In this document: positions 1 through 8,810 of the stretch, one piece after another
Layout of the letters: the number at the start of each line of letters is the position of its first letter
Numbering within the stretch: the stretch's first letter is position 1
From: Pseudomonas fluorescens Q2-87
GTDB lineage: Bacteria; Pseudomonadota; Gammaproteobacteria; Pseudomonadales; Pseudomonadaceae
DNA length: 64,000 bases
Reading direction: 5' to 3'
NCBI RefSeq assembly: GCF_000281895.1
Contig: NZ_CM001558.1
Coordinates: 1,988,556 to 2,052,555, forward strand
The notes under the pieces: model-generated
Databases searched by the model: none
What the model was told of the DNA's origin: nothing
The model's input: only the letters and a program-made list of their open reading frames with translations
Position numbers and translations under genes: made by a program

Positions 1-3000
1 ACGAGCTTTGGCAGCCGTTGGGCCCTGGGCCTTGTGCCTGGCCTGAGGGTGGAGAATTTCCAGGGACGATTGGGCGGGCAATGGAGCGCCGATCACCTGT
101 TGTGGGAGCAGGACGCCAGTCGAGTGGAGCTGGATCGGCTGATCTTCGCCTGGTCGCCGCTGTGCCTGGCGCGCATGACGTTGTGCATCGATCAGCTCAA
201 GGCCGACACGGTCAGTCTGCAATTGCCTGAGTCTGCCGATGAGCCAAGCAGCGGCCCCGTCACCTTGCCCGACCTGGATTTGCCGATCGCCATCGAATTG
301 GGCGACGTGCAGATTGGCAGCTTGTTGTTCAACGGCAGCGAACAGCTCAAAGGCTTGCAACTGGCCGCCCACTGGACCACCGAGGGCTTGCAGATCGACT
401 CGGTGCAATTGCAGCGTGACGAGCTGAGTCTGAAGCTGTCCGGGTTGTTGAAGCCGGGCGGCGATTGGCCTTTGCATGCTGAAGGTCAGCTCACCTTGCC
501 GGCACCGGGCGCCACGCCGTGGGCCCTGGATCTGAAAGTCGATGGCGATCTGCTCAAGACCCTCCACCTCAACGCCGACAGCAGCGGCTACCTGCAAGGC
601 CACTTGGTCGGTGAGCTGCAACCGCTCGCCGACAACCTGCCGGCCAAGGTGCGCATCACCGCCGACGGCTTCAAGGCCAGCGCCGACCTGCCGGACACGC
701 TGGTGCTCAATCAGCTTGAATTGACCGGCGATGGCGATCTGAAAAACGGCTACCAATTGCTCGGCAAGGCAACGCTACCGGCCGAGAGAGGGCCGGTGGC
801 GCTGCATCTGCAAGGAACAGTCGACGCCAATGGCGCACAGATCGCCGGCCTGGATCTTGATGCCGGCGACCAGCAGAGCCTGAAGCTCACCGGCCAGTTG
901 GACTGGCGTGAAGGCCTGAGCGCCGATGCGAACGTGGCGTGGCTGGATTTTCCCTGGCATCGCCTTTATCCGCTGATCGACGAGCCCCAAGTAACGCTGC
1001 GCAGTTTCGCCGGGGAAGTTTCGTACACCGATGGCAAATACCTGGGCAACTTTCAGGCGGCGCTGGACGGTCCTGCCGGTGCTTTCAGCCTGGGCAGCCC
1101 ATTCAGCGGCGACCTGACGCAAGTGCATTTGCCAGAACTCAAGCTCACCGCAGGGCAAGGCAAGGCCGAAGGACACGTGGACCTGCAGTTTGCCAACGGC
1201 ATCGCCTGGGACACGGCGCTGCAATTGTCGGCGATCAACCCGGCGTACTGGCTTGGTGAATTGCCCGGTACGTTGGCCGGGCCGTTGCGCAGCAAAGGGT
1301 CGGTGCAAAACGGTGCCCTCAGCCTCGACGCAGACCTGGACCTCAAGGGCAAACTGCGCGGCCAACCGGCGTTGTTCCAGGCCAAGGCCAGCGGCACCGG
1401 CGAGCAGTGGAACCTCAGCGCCCTGGACATCCGCCTGGGCGACAACCGCATCAGCGGCACTGGCAGCCTGCAACAGAAGCTCACCGGCCAGATCGACATC
1501 AAGCTTGCGCGCCTGGCCCAGCTCTGGCCGCAATTGCGCGGGCAGGTCATCGGTCGTGTCGACGTGGCCGGTACGCTGAAGGCGCCCCAAGGCAAGCTCG
1601 GCCTGCAAGGCTCGCAGCTGGCATTCCAGGACAATCACCTGCAAAGCCTTAATCTGGACGCGACGCTCGACAGTGCGCAACGGGGCAAAGTCGATCTCAA
1701 GGCCAGCGGCATCCGCGCCGGTGAAACCTCGCTGGGCGTGCTGACGGTAAGCGGGCAGGGCGACATCCGCCAGCAAAAACTCAGCCTGGACCTGCAAGGG
1801 CCGCAACTCGACACCAGCCTGGTGCTCGACGGCATGCTCGACCAAGGCAACTGGCGCGGGCGCCTGGCCAGTGGCGAGGTCCAGGCCGGCGGTCAGGATT
1901 GGCGCCTGCAAGCCCCGGCGAAGCTGGAACGCCTGGCCAACGGTACACTCAACATCGGCGCCCATTTCTGGCGTTCAGGCCCGGCCAGCCTGTGTGGTGA
2001 AGACCAGCGCCTGATGCCGGAGCCCAAGCTGCGTTATCACCTCAAGCAGTTCCCCATCGAAAGCCTGGCCCAGTGGATGCCCAAGGATTTCGCCTGGCAG
2101 GGCCGCCTCAATGCCGACCTGCAATTGGACCTGCCGGCCAGCGGGCCAAATGGCCAGATTTTGGTGGATGCCAGCGGCGGGACCCTGCGGATCCGGGACA
2201 AGGAACAGTGGCTGGACTTCCCGTACCAGACCTTGACGCTCGACAGCCGCCTGACGCCGAAACGCATCGACACCCGCCTGGATTTCGTCGGCGCCAGGCT
2301 TGGCGAATTGATGCTTCAAGCGCAGATCAACCCACTGCCGGCCAGCAAGCCGTTGAGCGGTTCGTTCCGCCTGACCGGCCTGGACCTATCCGTGGCTCGG
2401 CCGTTCGTGCCGATGGTGGAAACCCTGACCGGCCATCTGAATGGCAGTGGCACCTTGTCCGGTGGTTTGCTTGAGCCCCAGGTCAACGGCAACCTGACGC
2501 TCAGCGACGGTGAAATGTCGGGCCCTGAACTGCCGGTCAGCCTCGAAGCCTTGCAGGTGCGGGCAATGATTGCCGGGGAAACGGTACGGTTGGATGGCGA
2601 CTGGAAAAGCGGCAAGAGCGGGCAGGGCACGCTGAAGGGGAATATTGGCTGGGGCGAGGCCCTGTCCCTGGACCTGGCGCTCAAGGGCTCGCAACTGCCG
2701 GTCACGGTCGAGCCGTATGCGGTACTGGACGTGGCGCCCGACCTCAACATCACGATGCACGGCGAGCGGCTTTCGATTGCTGGCAAGGTCTTGGTGCCCA
2801 AGGGCGAGATCACCGTCCGTGAGTTGCCGCCGTCTACCGTCAAGGTGTCGGATGACACGGTGATCGTCGGCCACCAGACCGAGGAGGGCAAGACACCGAT
2901 CGCCATGGCGATGGACATCGATGTGATCGTCGGCCAAGAGAAACTGGCTTTTTCCGGGTTTGGGCTGACGGCCAACGTGCAGGGCCAGGTGCACATCGGC

Positions 3001-3591
3001 GACAACCTCGACACCCGTGGCGAACTCTGGCTCAACGACGGTCGTTACCGGGCCTATGGGCAACGGCTGACGGTGCGTCGGGCACGGCTGCTGTTCGCCG
3101 GGCCCATCGATCAGCCGTACCTGGACATCGAAGCGATCCGCCAGACCGACGATGTAATCGCCGGCATCCGCCTGAGCGGCAGCGCCGAGCAGCCGACCAC
3201 GCAGATTTTCTCGGAACCGGCGATGAGCCAGGAGCAGGCCTTGTCCTACCTGGTGCTGGGCCGGCCGCTGAGTACCACGGGCGAAGACAACAACATGCTC
3301 GCCCAGGCGGCGTTGGGCCTGGGGTTGATGGGGAGCTCGGGCGTGACCACCAGCCTTGCCAATAATCTGGGGATCGAGGATTTCCAGCTCGACACCCAGG
3401 GCAGCGGCGAGGCCACCAGCGTGGTCGCCAGCGGTAATCTGTCGGAGAAACTCAGCTTGCGTTATGGCGTCGGTGTGTTCGAGCCGGCCAACACCATTGC
3501 CCTGCGCTACAAGCTCAGCAAGAAGGTCTATCTGGAGGCCGCCAGCGGCGTCGCCAGTTCGCTGGATATCTTCTACAAGCGCGATTTCTGA
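1..3591 (+). CDS. tamB: TamB, translocation and assembly module subunit (5' truncated)
   Basis: Frame 1 is open from the first base of the window to a TGA at 3589-3591, so about 1,196 residues are visible and the N-terminal membrane anchor lies upstream. TamB spans the periplasm and works with the Omp85 protein TamA in outer-membrane protein and lipid transport. The protein is a long succession of amphipathic beta-strand repeats rich in G, D and L, as in AsmA/TamB bridge-like proteins. The last 300 or so residues are the conserved TamB (DUF490) domain and it ends in an aromatic YKRDF tail. tamA would be expected just upstream. Identity is by family resemblance. Confidence 0.9.
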   Translation, partial: TSFGSRWALGLVPGLRVENFQGRLGGQWSADHLLWEQDASRVELDRLIFAWSPLCLARMTLCIDQLKADTVSLQLPESADEPSSGPVTLPDLDLPIAIELGDVQIGSLLFNGSEQLKGLQLAAHWTTEGLQIDSVQLQRDELSLKLSGLLKPGGDWPLHAEGQLTLPAPGATPWALDLKVDGDLLKTLHLNADSSGYLQGHLVGELQPLADNLPAKVRITADGFKASADLPDTLVLNQLELTGDGDLKNGYQLLGKATLPAERGPVALHLQGTVDANGAQIAGLDLDAGDQQSLKLTGQLDWREGLSADANVAWLDFPWHRLYPLIDEPQVTLRSFAGEVSYTDGKYLGNFQAALDGPAGAFSLGSPFSGDLTQVHLPELKLTAGQGKAEGHVDLQFANGIAWDTALQLSAINPAYWLGELPGTLAGPLRSKGSVQNGALSLDADLDLKGKLRGQPALFQAKASGTGEQWNLSALDIRLGDNRISGTGSLQQKLTGQIDIKLARLAQLWPQLRGQVIGRVDVAGTLKAPQGKLGLQGSQLAFQDNHLQSLNLDATLDSAQRGKVDLKASGIRAGETSLGVLTVSGQGDIRQQKLSLDLQGPQLDTSLVLDGMLDQGNWRGRLASGEVQAGGQDWRLQAPAKLERLANGTLNIGAHFWRSGPASLCGEDQRLMPEPKLRYHLKQFPIESLAQWMPKDFAWQGRLNADLQLDLPASGPNGQILVDASGGTLRIRDKEQWLDFPYQTLTLDSRLTPKRIDTRLDFVGARLGELMLQAQINPLPASKPLSGSFRLTGLDLSVARPFVPMVETLTGHLNGSGTLSGGLLEPQVNGNLTLSDGEMSGPELPVSLEALQVRAMIAGETVRLDGDWKSGKSGQGTLKGNIGWGEALSLDLALKGSQLPVTVEPYAVLDVAPDLNITMHGERLSIAGKVLVPKGEITVRELPPSTVKVSDDTVIVGHQTEEGKTPIAMAMDIDVIVGQEKLAFSGFGLTANVQGQVHIGDNLDTRGELWLNDGRYRAYGQRLTVRRARLLFAGPIDQPYLDIEAIRQTDDVIAGIRLSGSAEQPTTQIFSEPAMSQEQALSYLVLGRPLSTTGEDNNMLAQAALGLGLMGSSGVTTSLANNLGIEDFQLDTQGSGEATSVVASGNLSEKLSLRYGVGVFEPANTIALRYKLSKKVYLEAASGVASSLDIFYKRDF

Positions 3592-3609
3592 ACCCTTCCA
3601 CCACATCAT

Positions 3610-3699
3610 TGTGGGAGCGGGCTTGCTCGCGAATGCGGTGTGTCATTCAACAGATGAGTTGACTGATCTAACGCCTTCGCGAGCAAGCCCGCTCCCACA
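3610..3699. repeat. REP pair (inverted) behind tamB
   Basis: TGTGGGAGCGGGCTTGCTCG at 3610 is repeated in inverted orientation ending at 3699, with a short AT-richer centre. This is the common P. fluorescens-group REP doublet. It sits between the tamB stop and the marR promoter and could form a long hairpin limiting read-through. Confidence 0.9.
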
Positions 3700-3744
3700 T
3701 TTCTCTACGTTTGTCTGTCAGTTAGTAGCAAGCTAACTATTTAT

Positions 3745-3772
3745 TTGACATTTGCTGCCTAAGCAGTAATAT
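3745..3772 (+). promoter_or_regulatory. sigma-70 promoter of the marR-efflux operon
   Basis: A consensus -35 TTGACA (3745-3750) is separated by 16 bp from TAATAT (3767-3772). It is oriented towards the MarR gene at 3814. The spacer is filled by the first MarR-type palindrome, so binding there would block RNA polymerase. Confidence 0.8.
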
Positions 3773-3803
3773 CTCGACATACATTCACTGCCTAGGCAGC
3801 AAA
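3751..3803. promoter_or_regulatory. tandem MarR-type operators
   Basis: Two related palindromes are seen. CTGCCTAAGCAG at 3755-3766 has one mismatched central pair, and CTGCCTAGGCAG at 3788-3799 is perfect. They are flanked by TTTG/AGTAA and TTCA/CAAA, so the two sites are nearly inverted copies of each other. One lies between -35 and -10, the other downstream of the predicted start of transcription and 10 bp before the marR start codon. Autorepression by the MarR protein is inferred. Confidence 0.75.
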
Positions 3804-3813
3804 CGGTGATCAG

Positions 3814-4287
3814 ATGAAGCATTTCACGCCAGACAACTTTCACAATTGCCATCTCGGCATGCTGCTCGGACGCACTGCGCTGCTCAAGGATCGGATCATC
3901 GATACCCACATGGAACCCGTCGGCATCACCGCCGCGCAGTTCAAGGTCCTGATCATCATGGCCCAGTACGGTATCGAGACGCCGGCCGAGCTGTGTCGCT
4001 ACCTGTCCCTGGACAGCGGTTCGATGACGCGGATGCTCGATCGCCTGGAACAGAAAGGTTTCCTCGTCCGCGAGCGTTCCGCCCAGGACCGCCGTCAAGT
4101 GCGCCTGGTGCTGACCGAGGCCGGCCAGGCCCTCGCTGATCGCCTGCCGTACATCGGCGCCCAAGCCATGAACCAGTTGGCCGGCGCCATCAGCCCCGAG
4201 GAGCTGAAAATCCTCGAACAGATCCTTAAGAAAATTCTGCTCGCCGCGGGTGACCCCATCACTGTGTCGCGAATGGGGGAGAAATGA
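3814..4287 (+). CDS. MarR-family repressor of the adjacent efflux operon
   Basis: 157 residues, the usual length for MarR. The winged helix-turn-helix spans about residues 38-105, with the recognition helix near LSLDSGSMTRMLDRLE and the wing DRRQVRLVLTEAG at 92-104, which is the family signature. Its stop overlaps the next start (ATGA at 4284-4287), so it is co-translated with the efflux genes. Two palindromes in its own promoter make autorepression likely, with release by an efflux substrate. The arrangement resembles the P. aeruginosa PA5157-PA5160 locus. The ligand is not evident. Confidence 0.9.
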   Translation: MKHFTPDNFHNCHLGMLLGRTALLKDRIIDTHMEPVGITAAQFKVLIIMAQYGIETPAELCRYLSLDSGSMTRMLDRLEQKGFLVRERSAQDRRQVRLVLTEAGQALADRLPYIGAQAMNQLAGAISPEELKILEQILKKILLAAGDPITVSRMGEK

Positions 4288-5753
4288 AGCGTAGAACCTT
4301 GCGTACCCAATTGAGCCTGGTGCTGCTGGCCATGAGCCTGGCCGGCTGCGCCAGCTACAGTGGCCTGAAGACCGAGGGTATCAGCCTCCAGGCCCAGAGC
4401 CTCAAGGCCGGGCAGTCGTTGAACGGCGTCACGCTGTCGCCGGCGGCGTGGCCGAAAAGCGACTGGTGGAAAAGCCTTGGCGATCCGCAACTCGATGGTC
4501 TGATCCGTGAAGCATTGCGCGACAGTCCGGACATGCAGGTCGCCAGCGCCCGGGTTCATCAGGCCAGTGCCGCTGCCTATGCGGCCAATGCGGCGCGCAT
4601 GCCGACACTGGACGCCAGTGGTGGCGTCAGCCGTTCGCGTCTGTCCCGTGACCAGGACCCGAGCGGGCAGGGCGGGGCATACAGCACCCTGCGCACGCTG
4701 GGTGTGGATTTCAACTACAACTTCGATCTCTGGGGCGGCCAGCGTGCTGCCTGGGAGGCCGCGTTGGGCCAGGCCCGTGCCGCCGAGATCGACCGCCAGG
4801 CCGCGCAACTGACTCTCGCCGCCGATGTGGCCCGGGCCTACAGCGACCTGGGCCAGGCCCATATCATTTATGACTTGGCTTCCGAGGACCTCAAGCGCAC
4901 GCGGCAGATGCTCGACCTGGGCAGGCGTCGCCTGAATGCCGGGATCGACAGCGAGTACCAGTTCCAGCAGACCGAAAGCCTGGAAGCCAGCGCCGATGCG
5001 ACGCGCATCGACGCGGAAAAACGTCTGCAGAGCGCGAAAATCGCCCTGGCTGTATTGCTGGGCAAGGGCCCGGACCGCGGCAATGAAATTGCCCGGCCCA
5101 ACGTGTTGCAGGCCAGCGCAGTGGCGTTGCCGTCGAACCTGCCAGCCGAGTTGCTGGGTCGGCGTCCGGACCTGGTCGCGGCACGCTGGCGAGTCGAGGC
5201 GGCCAGCAAGAACATCGAGGCCGGCAAGACCAATTTCTACCCCAATCTCAACCTGAGTGCGGCGGCGGGAACACGGTCCTTGCTTGGAGATGCGATGTTC
5301 GGCTCGGCCAGCCGGTTCTTCAACGTGGCGCCCACGGTGTCGCTGCCGATCTTCGACGGCGGACGCCTGCGGGCGGACCTGGATGCCCGGGATGCCGACT
5401 ATGACCTGGCGGTGGCGCAATACAACCAGAGCCTGGTCAGGGCGCTTGGGGATGTCAGCGACACCATCAACCAGTTGCGCGACATCGCCCGCCAGATCGG
5501 CGCCCAGCAACATGCCACCGATATTGCCCAGAACTCTTACGACACCGTGGTCCAGCGCTACGGCTCGGGCATCGGTAATTACCTGGACGTGCTGAGCATC
5601 GAGCAGCAACTGCTCCAGGCCCAGCGCCAACTGGCGAACCTGAATGCCGAGCAGATCGATTTGTCGATCCAACTGATGCAGGCCCTGGGCGGTGGTTTCG
5701 ATACCCAGGCCTTGGCCGCGGCCACACCGGCCTCCACTGCGCCGAATAACTGA
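4284..5753 (+). CDS. Outer-membrane efflux lipoprotein, NodT/OprM (TolC) family
   Basis: 489 residues, the usual size for an outer-membrane factor. The N-terminus is a lipoprotein signal with lipobox LAGC, so Cys22 would be acylated. Two OEP repeats follow (about residues 60-250 and 275-465), with the typical GRRPDLVAARWRVEAA segment and FYPNLNLSAAAG in the second half. It forms the trimeric exit duct for the EmrA/EmrB pair encoded next. It overlaps marR by 4 bp and is 15 bp from emrA. Confidence 0.93.
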   Translation: MKRRTLRTQLSLVLLAMSLAGCASYSGLKTEGISLQAQSLKAGQSLNGVTLSPAAWPKSDWWKSLGDPQLDGLIREALRDSPDMQVASARVHQASAAAYAANAARMPTLDASGGVSRSRLSRDQDPSGQGGAYSTLRTLGVDFNYNFDLWGGQRAAWEAALGQARAAEIDRQAAQLTLAADVARAYSDLGQAHIIYDLASEDLKRTRQMLDLGRRRLNAGIDSEYQFQQTESLEASADATRIDAEKRLQSAKIALAVLLGKGPDRGNEIARPNVLQASAVALPSNLPAELLGRRPDLVAARWRVEAASKNIEAGKTNFYPNLNLSAAAGTRSLLGDAMFGSASRFFNVAPTVSLPIFDGGRLRADLDARDADYDLAVAQYNQSLVRALGDVSDTINQLRDIARQIGAQQHATDIAQNSYDTVVQRYGSGIGNYLDVLSIEQQLLQAQRQLANLNAEQIDLSIQLMQALGGGFDTQALAAATPASTAPNN

Positions 5754-5768
5754 TTCGAGGTACTTGTC

Positions 5769-6968
5769 ATGGCTACTGCCGAAACGACTCAATCCGAACA
5801 CGCCCAAGACAGCAAGAATTCGCGCAAGCGCAAGGTGATGCTGGGAACCCTGGCGCTGCTGGTCATTCTCGCCGGCCTGGGTGTCTGGGCCTGGCATGAA
5901 CTCTATGGGCGCTGGAGCGAAAGCACCGACGATGCCTACGTGAACGGCAACGTGGTGGAAATCACGCCGCAAGTCACCGGCACCGTGGTGAGCATCGGTG
6001 CCGACGACGGTGACCTGGTGCGTGAAGGCCAGGTGCTGGTGCAGTTCGATCCCAACGATGCCGAAGTCGGGCTGCAAAGTGCCCAGGCCAACCTGGCCCG
6101 CACGGTGCGCCAGGTGCGCGGCTTGTACAGCAACGTCGACGGCATGCGGGCGCAGGTCAACGCGCAAGAGGCCGAGGTGCAAAAGGCCCAGGAAAACTAC
6201 AGCCGACGCAAGAACCTGGCGGCCGGCGGGGCGATTTCCCAGGAGGAACTGTCCCATGCCCGCGACGACCTGACCTCGGCGCAGAACGCCCTGGCCAATG
6301 CCCGGCAACAACTCAAGACCACCAGCGCGCTGGTGGATGACACCGTCGTGTCGTCCCACCCCGACGTGCAGTCCGCCGCCGCGCAATTGCGCCAGGCGTA
6401 CCTGGCCAACGCTCGTGCCACGCTGATCGCACCGGTCACCGGTTATGTCGCCAAGCGCACCGTGCAACTGGGCCAACGGGTGCAGCCGGGTACGGCGCTG
6501 ATGGCGGTGATCCCGCTGGACCAGTTGTGGATCGACGCCAACTTCAAGGAAACCCAACTGCGTGACATGCGCATCGGCCAGCCGGTGGACATCGAGGCCG
6601 ACCTGTACGGCAGCGATGTGAAATACAGCGGCACCATCGACAGCCTCGGCGCCGGGACCGGCAGCGCATTTGCCTTGCTGCCGGCACAGAACGCCACGGG
6701 GAACTGGATCAAGATCGTCCAGCGGGTGCCGGTGCGGATTCATATCAACCCACAGGAATTGGCCAAGCACCCGCTGCGCATCGGCCTGTCGACCCAGGTC
6801 AGCGTCAACCTGCATGACCAGAGCGGCCCGGTACTGGCCCAGCAGCCACCGCAGAAAGCCTCGTTCAGCACCCAGGTCTACGACCGGCAACTGGCCGACG
6901 CCGACGCGATGATCACGCGGCTGATCCATGAAAACAGCGCGGTTGCCAGTAAGACGGTGCAGCGCTAG
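5769..6968 (+). CDS. emrA: EmrA-type membrane fusion protein (HlyD family)
   Basis: 399 residues. A single membrane-spanning anchor lies at about residues 23-43, preceded by a hydrophilic cytoplasmic tail. The first half of the lipoyl domain (VEITPQVTGTVVSIGADDGDLV) follows, then a long coiled-coil hairpin (about 85-210), the second lipoyl half (TLIAPVTGYVAKRTVQLGQ) and a beta-barrel. It bridges the inner-membrane pump EmrB and the outer-membrane duct. It lies 15 bp after the OMF gene; emrB starts 193 bp later, after a REP pair. The substrate cannot be told from sequence. Confidence 0.92.
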   Translation: MATAETTQSEHAQDSKNSRKRKVMLGTLALLVILAGLGVWAWHELYGRWSESTDDAYVNGNVVEITPQVTGTVVSIGADDGDLVREGQVLVQFDPNDAEVGLQSAQANLARTVRQVRGLYSNVDGMRAQVNAQEAEVQKAQENYSRRKNLAAGGAISQEELSHARDDLTSAQNALANARQQLKTTSALVDDTVVSSHPDVQSAAAQLRQAYLANARATLIAPVTGYVAKRTVQLGQRVQPGTALMAVIPLDQLWIDANFKETQLRDMRIGQPVDIEADLYGSDVKYSGTIDSLGAGTGSAFALLPAQNATGNWIKIVQRVPVRIHINPQELAKHPLRIGLSTQVSVNLHDQSGPVLAQQPPQKASFSTQVYDRQLADADAMITRLIHENSAVASKTVQR

Positions 6969-7015
6969 TCAGTATCGCAGGCTGGTCTTTGCATTAGCAG
7001 GATGGTGAAAAACCC

Positions 7016-7108
7016 CTGTGGGAGCGGGCTTGCTCGCGAATGCGCTGTATCAGCCAACACAAATGTTGAATGTGGAATCGCCTTCGCGAGCAACCCCGCT
7101 CCCACAGG
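7016..7108. repeat. REP pair inside the efflux operon
   Basis: Inverted REPs, left arm at 7016-7041 and right arm at 7082-7108, lie between emrA and emrB. The right arm reads AACCCC where the left arm's complement would be AGCCCG, one substitution. The 193-bp gap they fill is unusual in an otherwise tightly packed operon. Confidence 0.88.
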
Positions 7109-7161
7109 TTTTGCGTTGTGAGCCAAACGATTTCGCCACCTTCGCTTCATAGGATTTCGCA

Positions 7162-8691
7162 ATGAGCAATAACGCGTCCTTCACGCCGCCCAGCCTGTTG
7201 CTCAGCACCATCGGGCTGTCGCTGGCGACGTTTATGCAGGTGCTCGACACCACCATCGCCAACGTCGCCTTGCCGACCATTTCCGGGAACTTGGGTGTCA
7301 GCTCGGAGCAGGGCACTTGGGTCATCACCTCGTTTGCGGTGAGCAACGCCATTGCGCTTCCGCTGACCGGATGGCTGAGCCGTCGGTTCGGCGAGGTGAA
7401 GCTGTTCTTGTGGGCGACCATGTTGTTCGTGCTCGCGTCGTTCCTGTGCGGTATTTCCACCTCGATGCCGGAACTGATTGGCTTTCGTGTGTTGCAGGGG
7501 TTGGTGGCCGGGCCGTTGTACCCGATGACCCAGACCTTGTTGATTGCCGTGTATCCGCCGGCCAAGCGCGGCATGGCCCTCGCGTTACTGGCGATGGTCA
7601 CGGTGGTGGCCCCGATCGCCGGGCCGATTTTGGGCGGCTGGATCACCGACAGCTATAGCTGGCCGTGGATCTTCTTCATCAACGTGCCCATCGGGGTCTT
7701 CGCGGCGATGGTGGTGAAGCAGCAACTCAAGGCGCGGCCGGTGGTCACCAGCCGACAGCCGATGGACTACGTCGGGTTGATCATGCTGATCATCGGGGTC
7801 GGCGCGCTCCAGGTGATTCTCGACAAGGGCAACGACCTGGACTGGTTCGAATCGAACTTCATCATTGTCGGTGCGCTGATCTCGTTGGTCGCCCTGGCGG
7901 TTTTCGTGATTTGGGAAATGACCGACCGCCACCCGGTGGTCAATCTCCGGCTGTTTGCCTACCGCAACTTTCGCATCGGCACCCTTGTGCTGGTGGGGGG
8001 CTACGCCGGTTTCTTCGGCATCAACCTGATCCTGCCGCAGTGGTTGCAGACCCAGATGGGCTACACCGCCACCTGGGCCGGGCTGGCGGTGGCGCCCATC
8101 GGGATCCTGCCGGTGGTAATGTCGCCCTTCGTCGGCAAGTACGCGCATAAGTTCGACCTGCGTCTGCTGGCCGGGCTGGCGTTCCTCGCCATGGGCCTGA
8201 GTTGCTTCATGCGCGCCGGGTTCACCAATGAAGTGGATTTCCAGCACGTCGCCCTGGTGCAGTTGTTCATGGGCATTGGCGTGGCGCTGTTCTTCATGCC
8301 GACCCTGAGCATCCTGATGTCGGACCTGCCACCGCACCAGATTGCCGATGGCGCGGGGCTGGCAACATTTCTGCGGACCTTGGGCGGTAGCTTCGCCGCG
8401 TCCCTGACCACCTGGATCTGGATCCGTCGGGCTGATCAGCACCATGCCTACCTGAGCGAAAGCATCAGCACCTTCGAACCGGCCACCCGCGAGGCGCTCA
8501 ACCAGCTCGGCGGCGCCAGTACCCCGGCCTATGCCCAACTCGACCGGATCCTCACCAGCCAGGCGTACATGCTCTCCACCGTGGATTACTTCACGTTGCT
8601 GGGATGGGCGTTCGTGGGGCTGATCGTGCTGGTATGGCTGGCGAAGCCGCCGTTTGCGGCGAAGGCGGGGCCGGCATCGGCGGGGCACTGA
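7162..8691 (+). CDS. emrB: EmrB-type multidrug MFS transporter (DHA2, 14 TM)
   Basis: 509 residues, as expected for 14-helix drug:H+ antiporters of the DHA2 family. The N-terminal helix carries the family signature around LDTTIANVALPTISGNLG. Motif A is the GWLSRRFGEVK loop, and antiporter motif C is in VAPIAGPILGGWI. It is the inner-membrane pump of the tripartite system with EmrA and the upstream OMF. An AGGA precedes the ATG at a suitable distance. The REP pair ahead of it may lower its expression relative to emrA. Confidence 0.93.
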   Translation: MSNNASFTPPSLLLSTIGLSLATFMQVLDTTIANVALPTISGNLGVSSEQGTWVITSFAVSNAIALPLTGWLSRRFGEVKLFLWATMLFVLASFLCGISTSMPELIGFRVLQGLVAGPLYPMTQTLLIAVYPPAKRGMALALLAMVTVVAPIAGPILGGWITDSYSWPWIFFINVPIGVFAAMVVKQQLKARPVVTSRQPMDYVGLIMLIIGVGALQVILDKGNDLDWFESNFIIVGALISLVALAVFVIWEMTDRHPVVNLRLFAYRNFRIGTLVLVGGYAGFFGINLILPQWLQTQMGYTATWAGLAVAPIGILPVVMSPFVGKYAHKFDLRLLAGLAFLAMGLSCFMRAGFTNEVDFQHVALVQLFMGIGVALFFMPTLSILMSDLPPHQIADGAGLATFLRTLGGSFAASLTTWIWIRRADQHHAYLSESISTFEPATREALNQLGGASTPAYAQLDRILTSQAYMLSTVDYFTLLGWAFVGLIVLVWLAKPPFAAKAGPASAGH

Positions 8692-8712
8692 TCGCGAGGT
8701 GAAATGCAATCT

Positions 8713-8807
8713 CCTGTGGGAGCGGGCTTGCTCGCGAAGGCGGCCTGACAGTCAACCATGATGTTGAATGTGAAGGCCCTTTCGCGAGCAAGCCCGCTCC
8801 CACAGGG
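8713..8807. repeat. REP pair between emrB and lpxH
   Basis: Inverted REPs (8713-8740 and 8780-8807) lie between the converging emrB and lpxH 3' ends and end only a few bases before the lpxH stop. They probably serve as the shared transcription end of the two units. Confidence 0.9.
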
Positions 8808-8810
8808 AAT

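Noticed and set aside
775..1965. Long open frames antisense to tamB, including 775-1965 and 2386-3609 on the minus strand
   Set aside because: They mirror the high third-position GC of tamB, have low-complexity A/R/Q-rich products and no ribosome sites.
3610..3699. Repeated REP doublets as a CRISPR array
   Set aside because: Copies are inverted, scattered singly or in pairs through the whole window and lack regularly spaced unique spacers and cas genes.
4095..6929. 944-codon frame antisense to the efflux operon
   Set aside because: It spans three well-recognised genes on the other strand; the product is Gln/His/Arg-rich and matches nothing.
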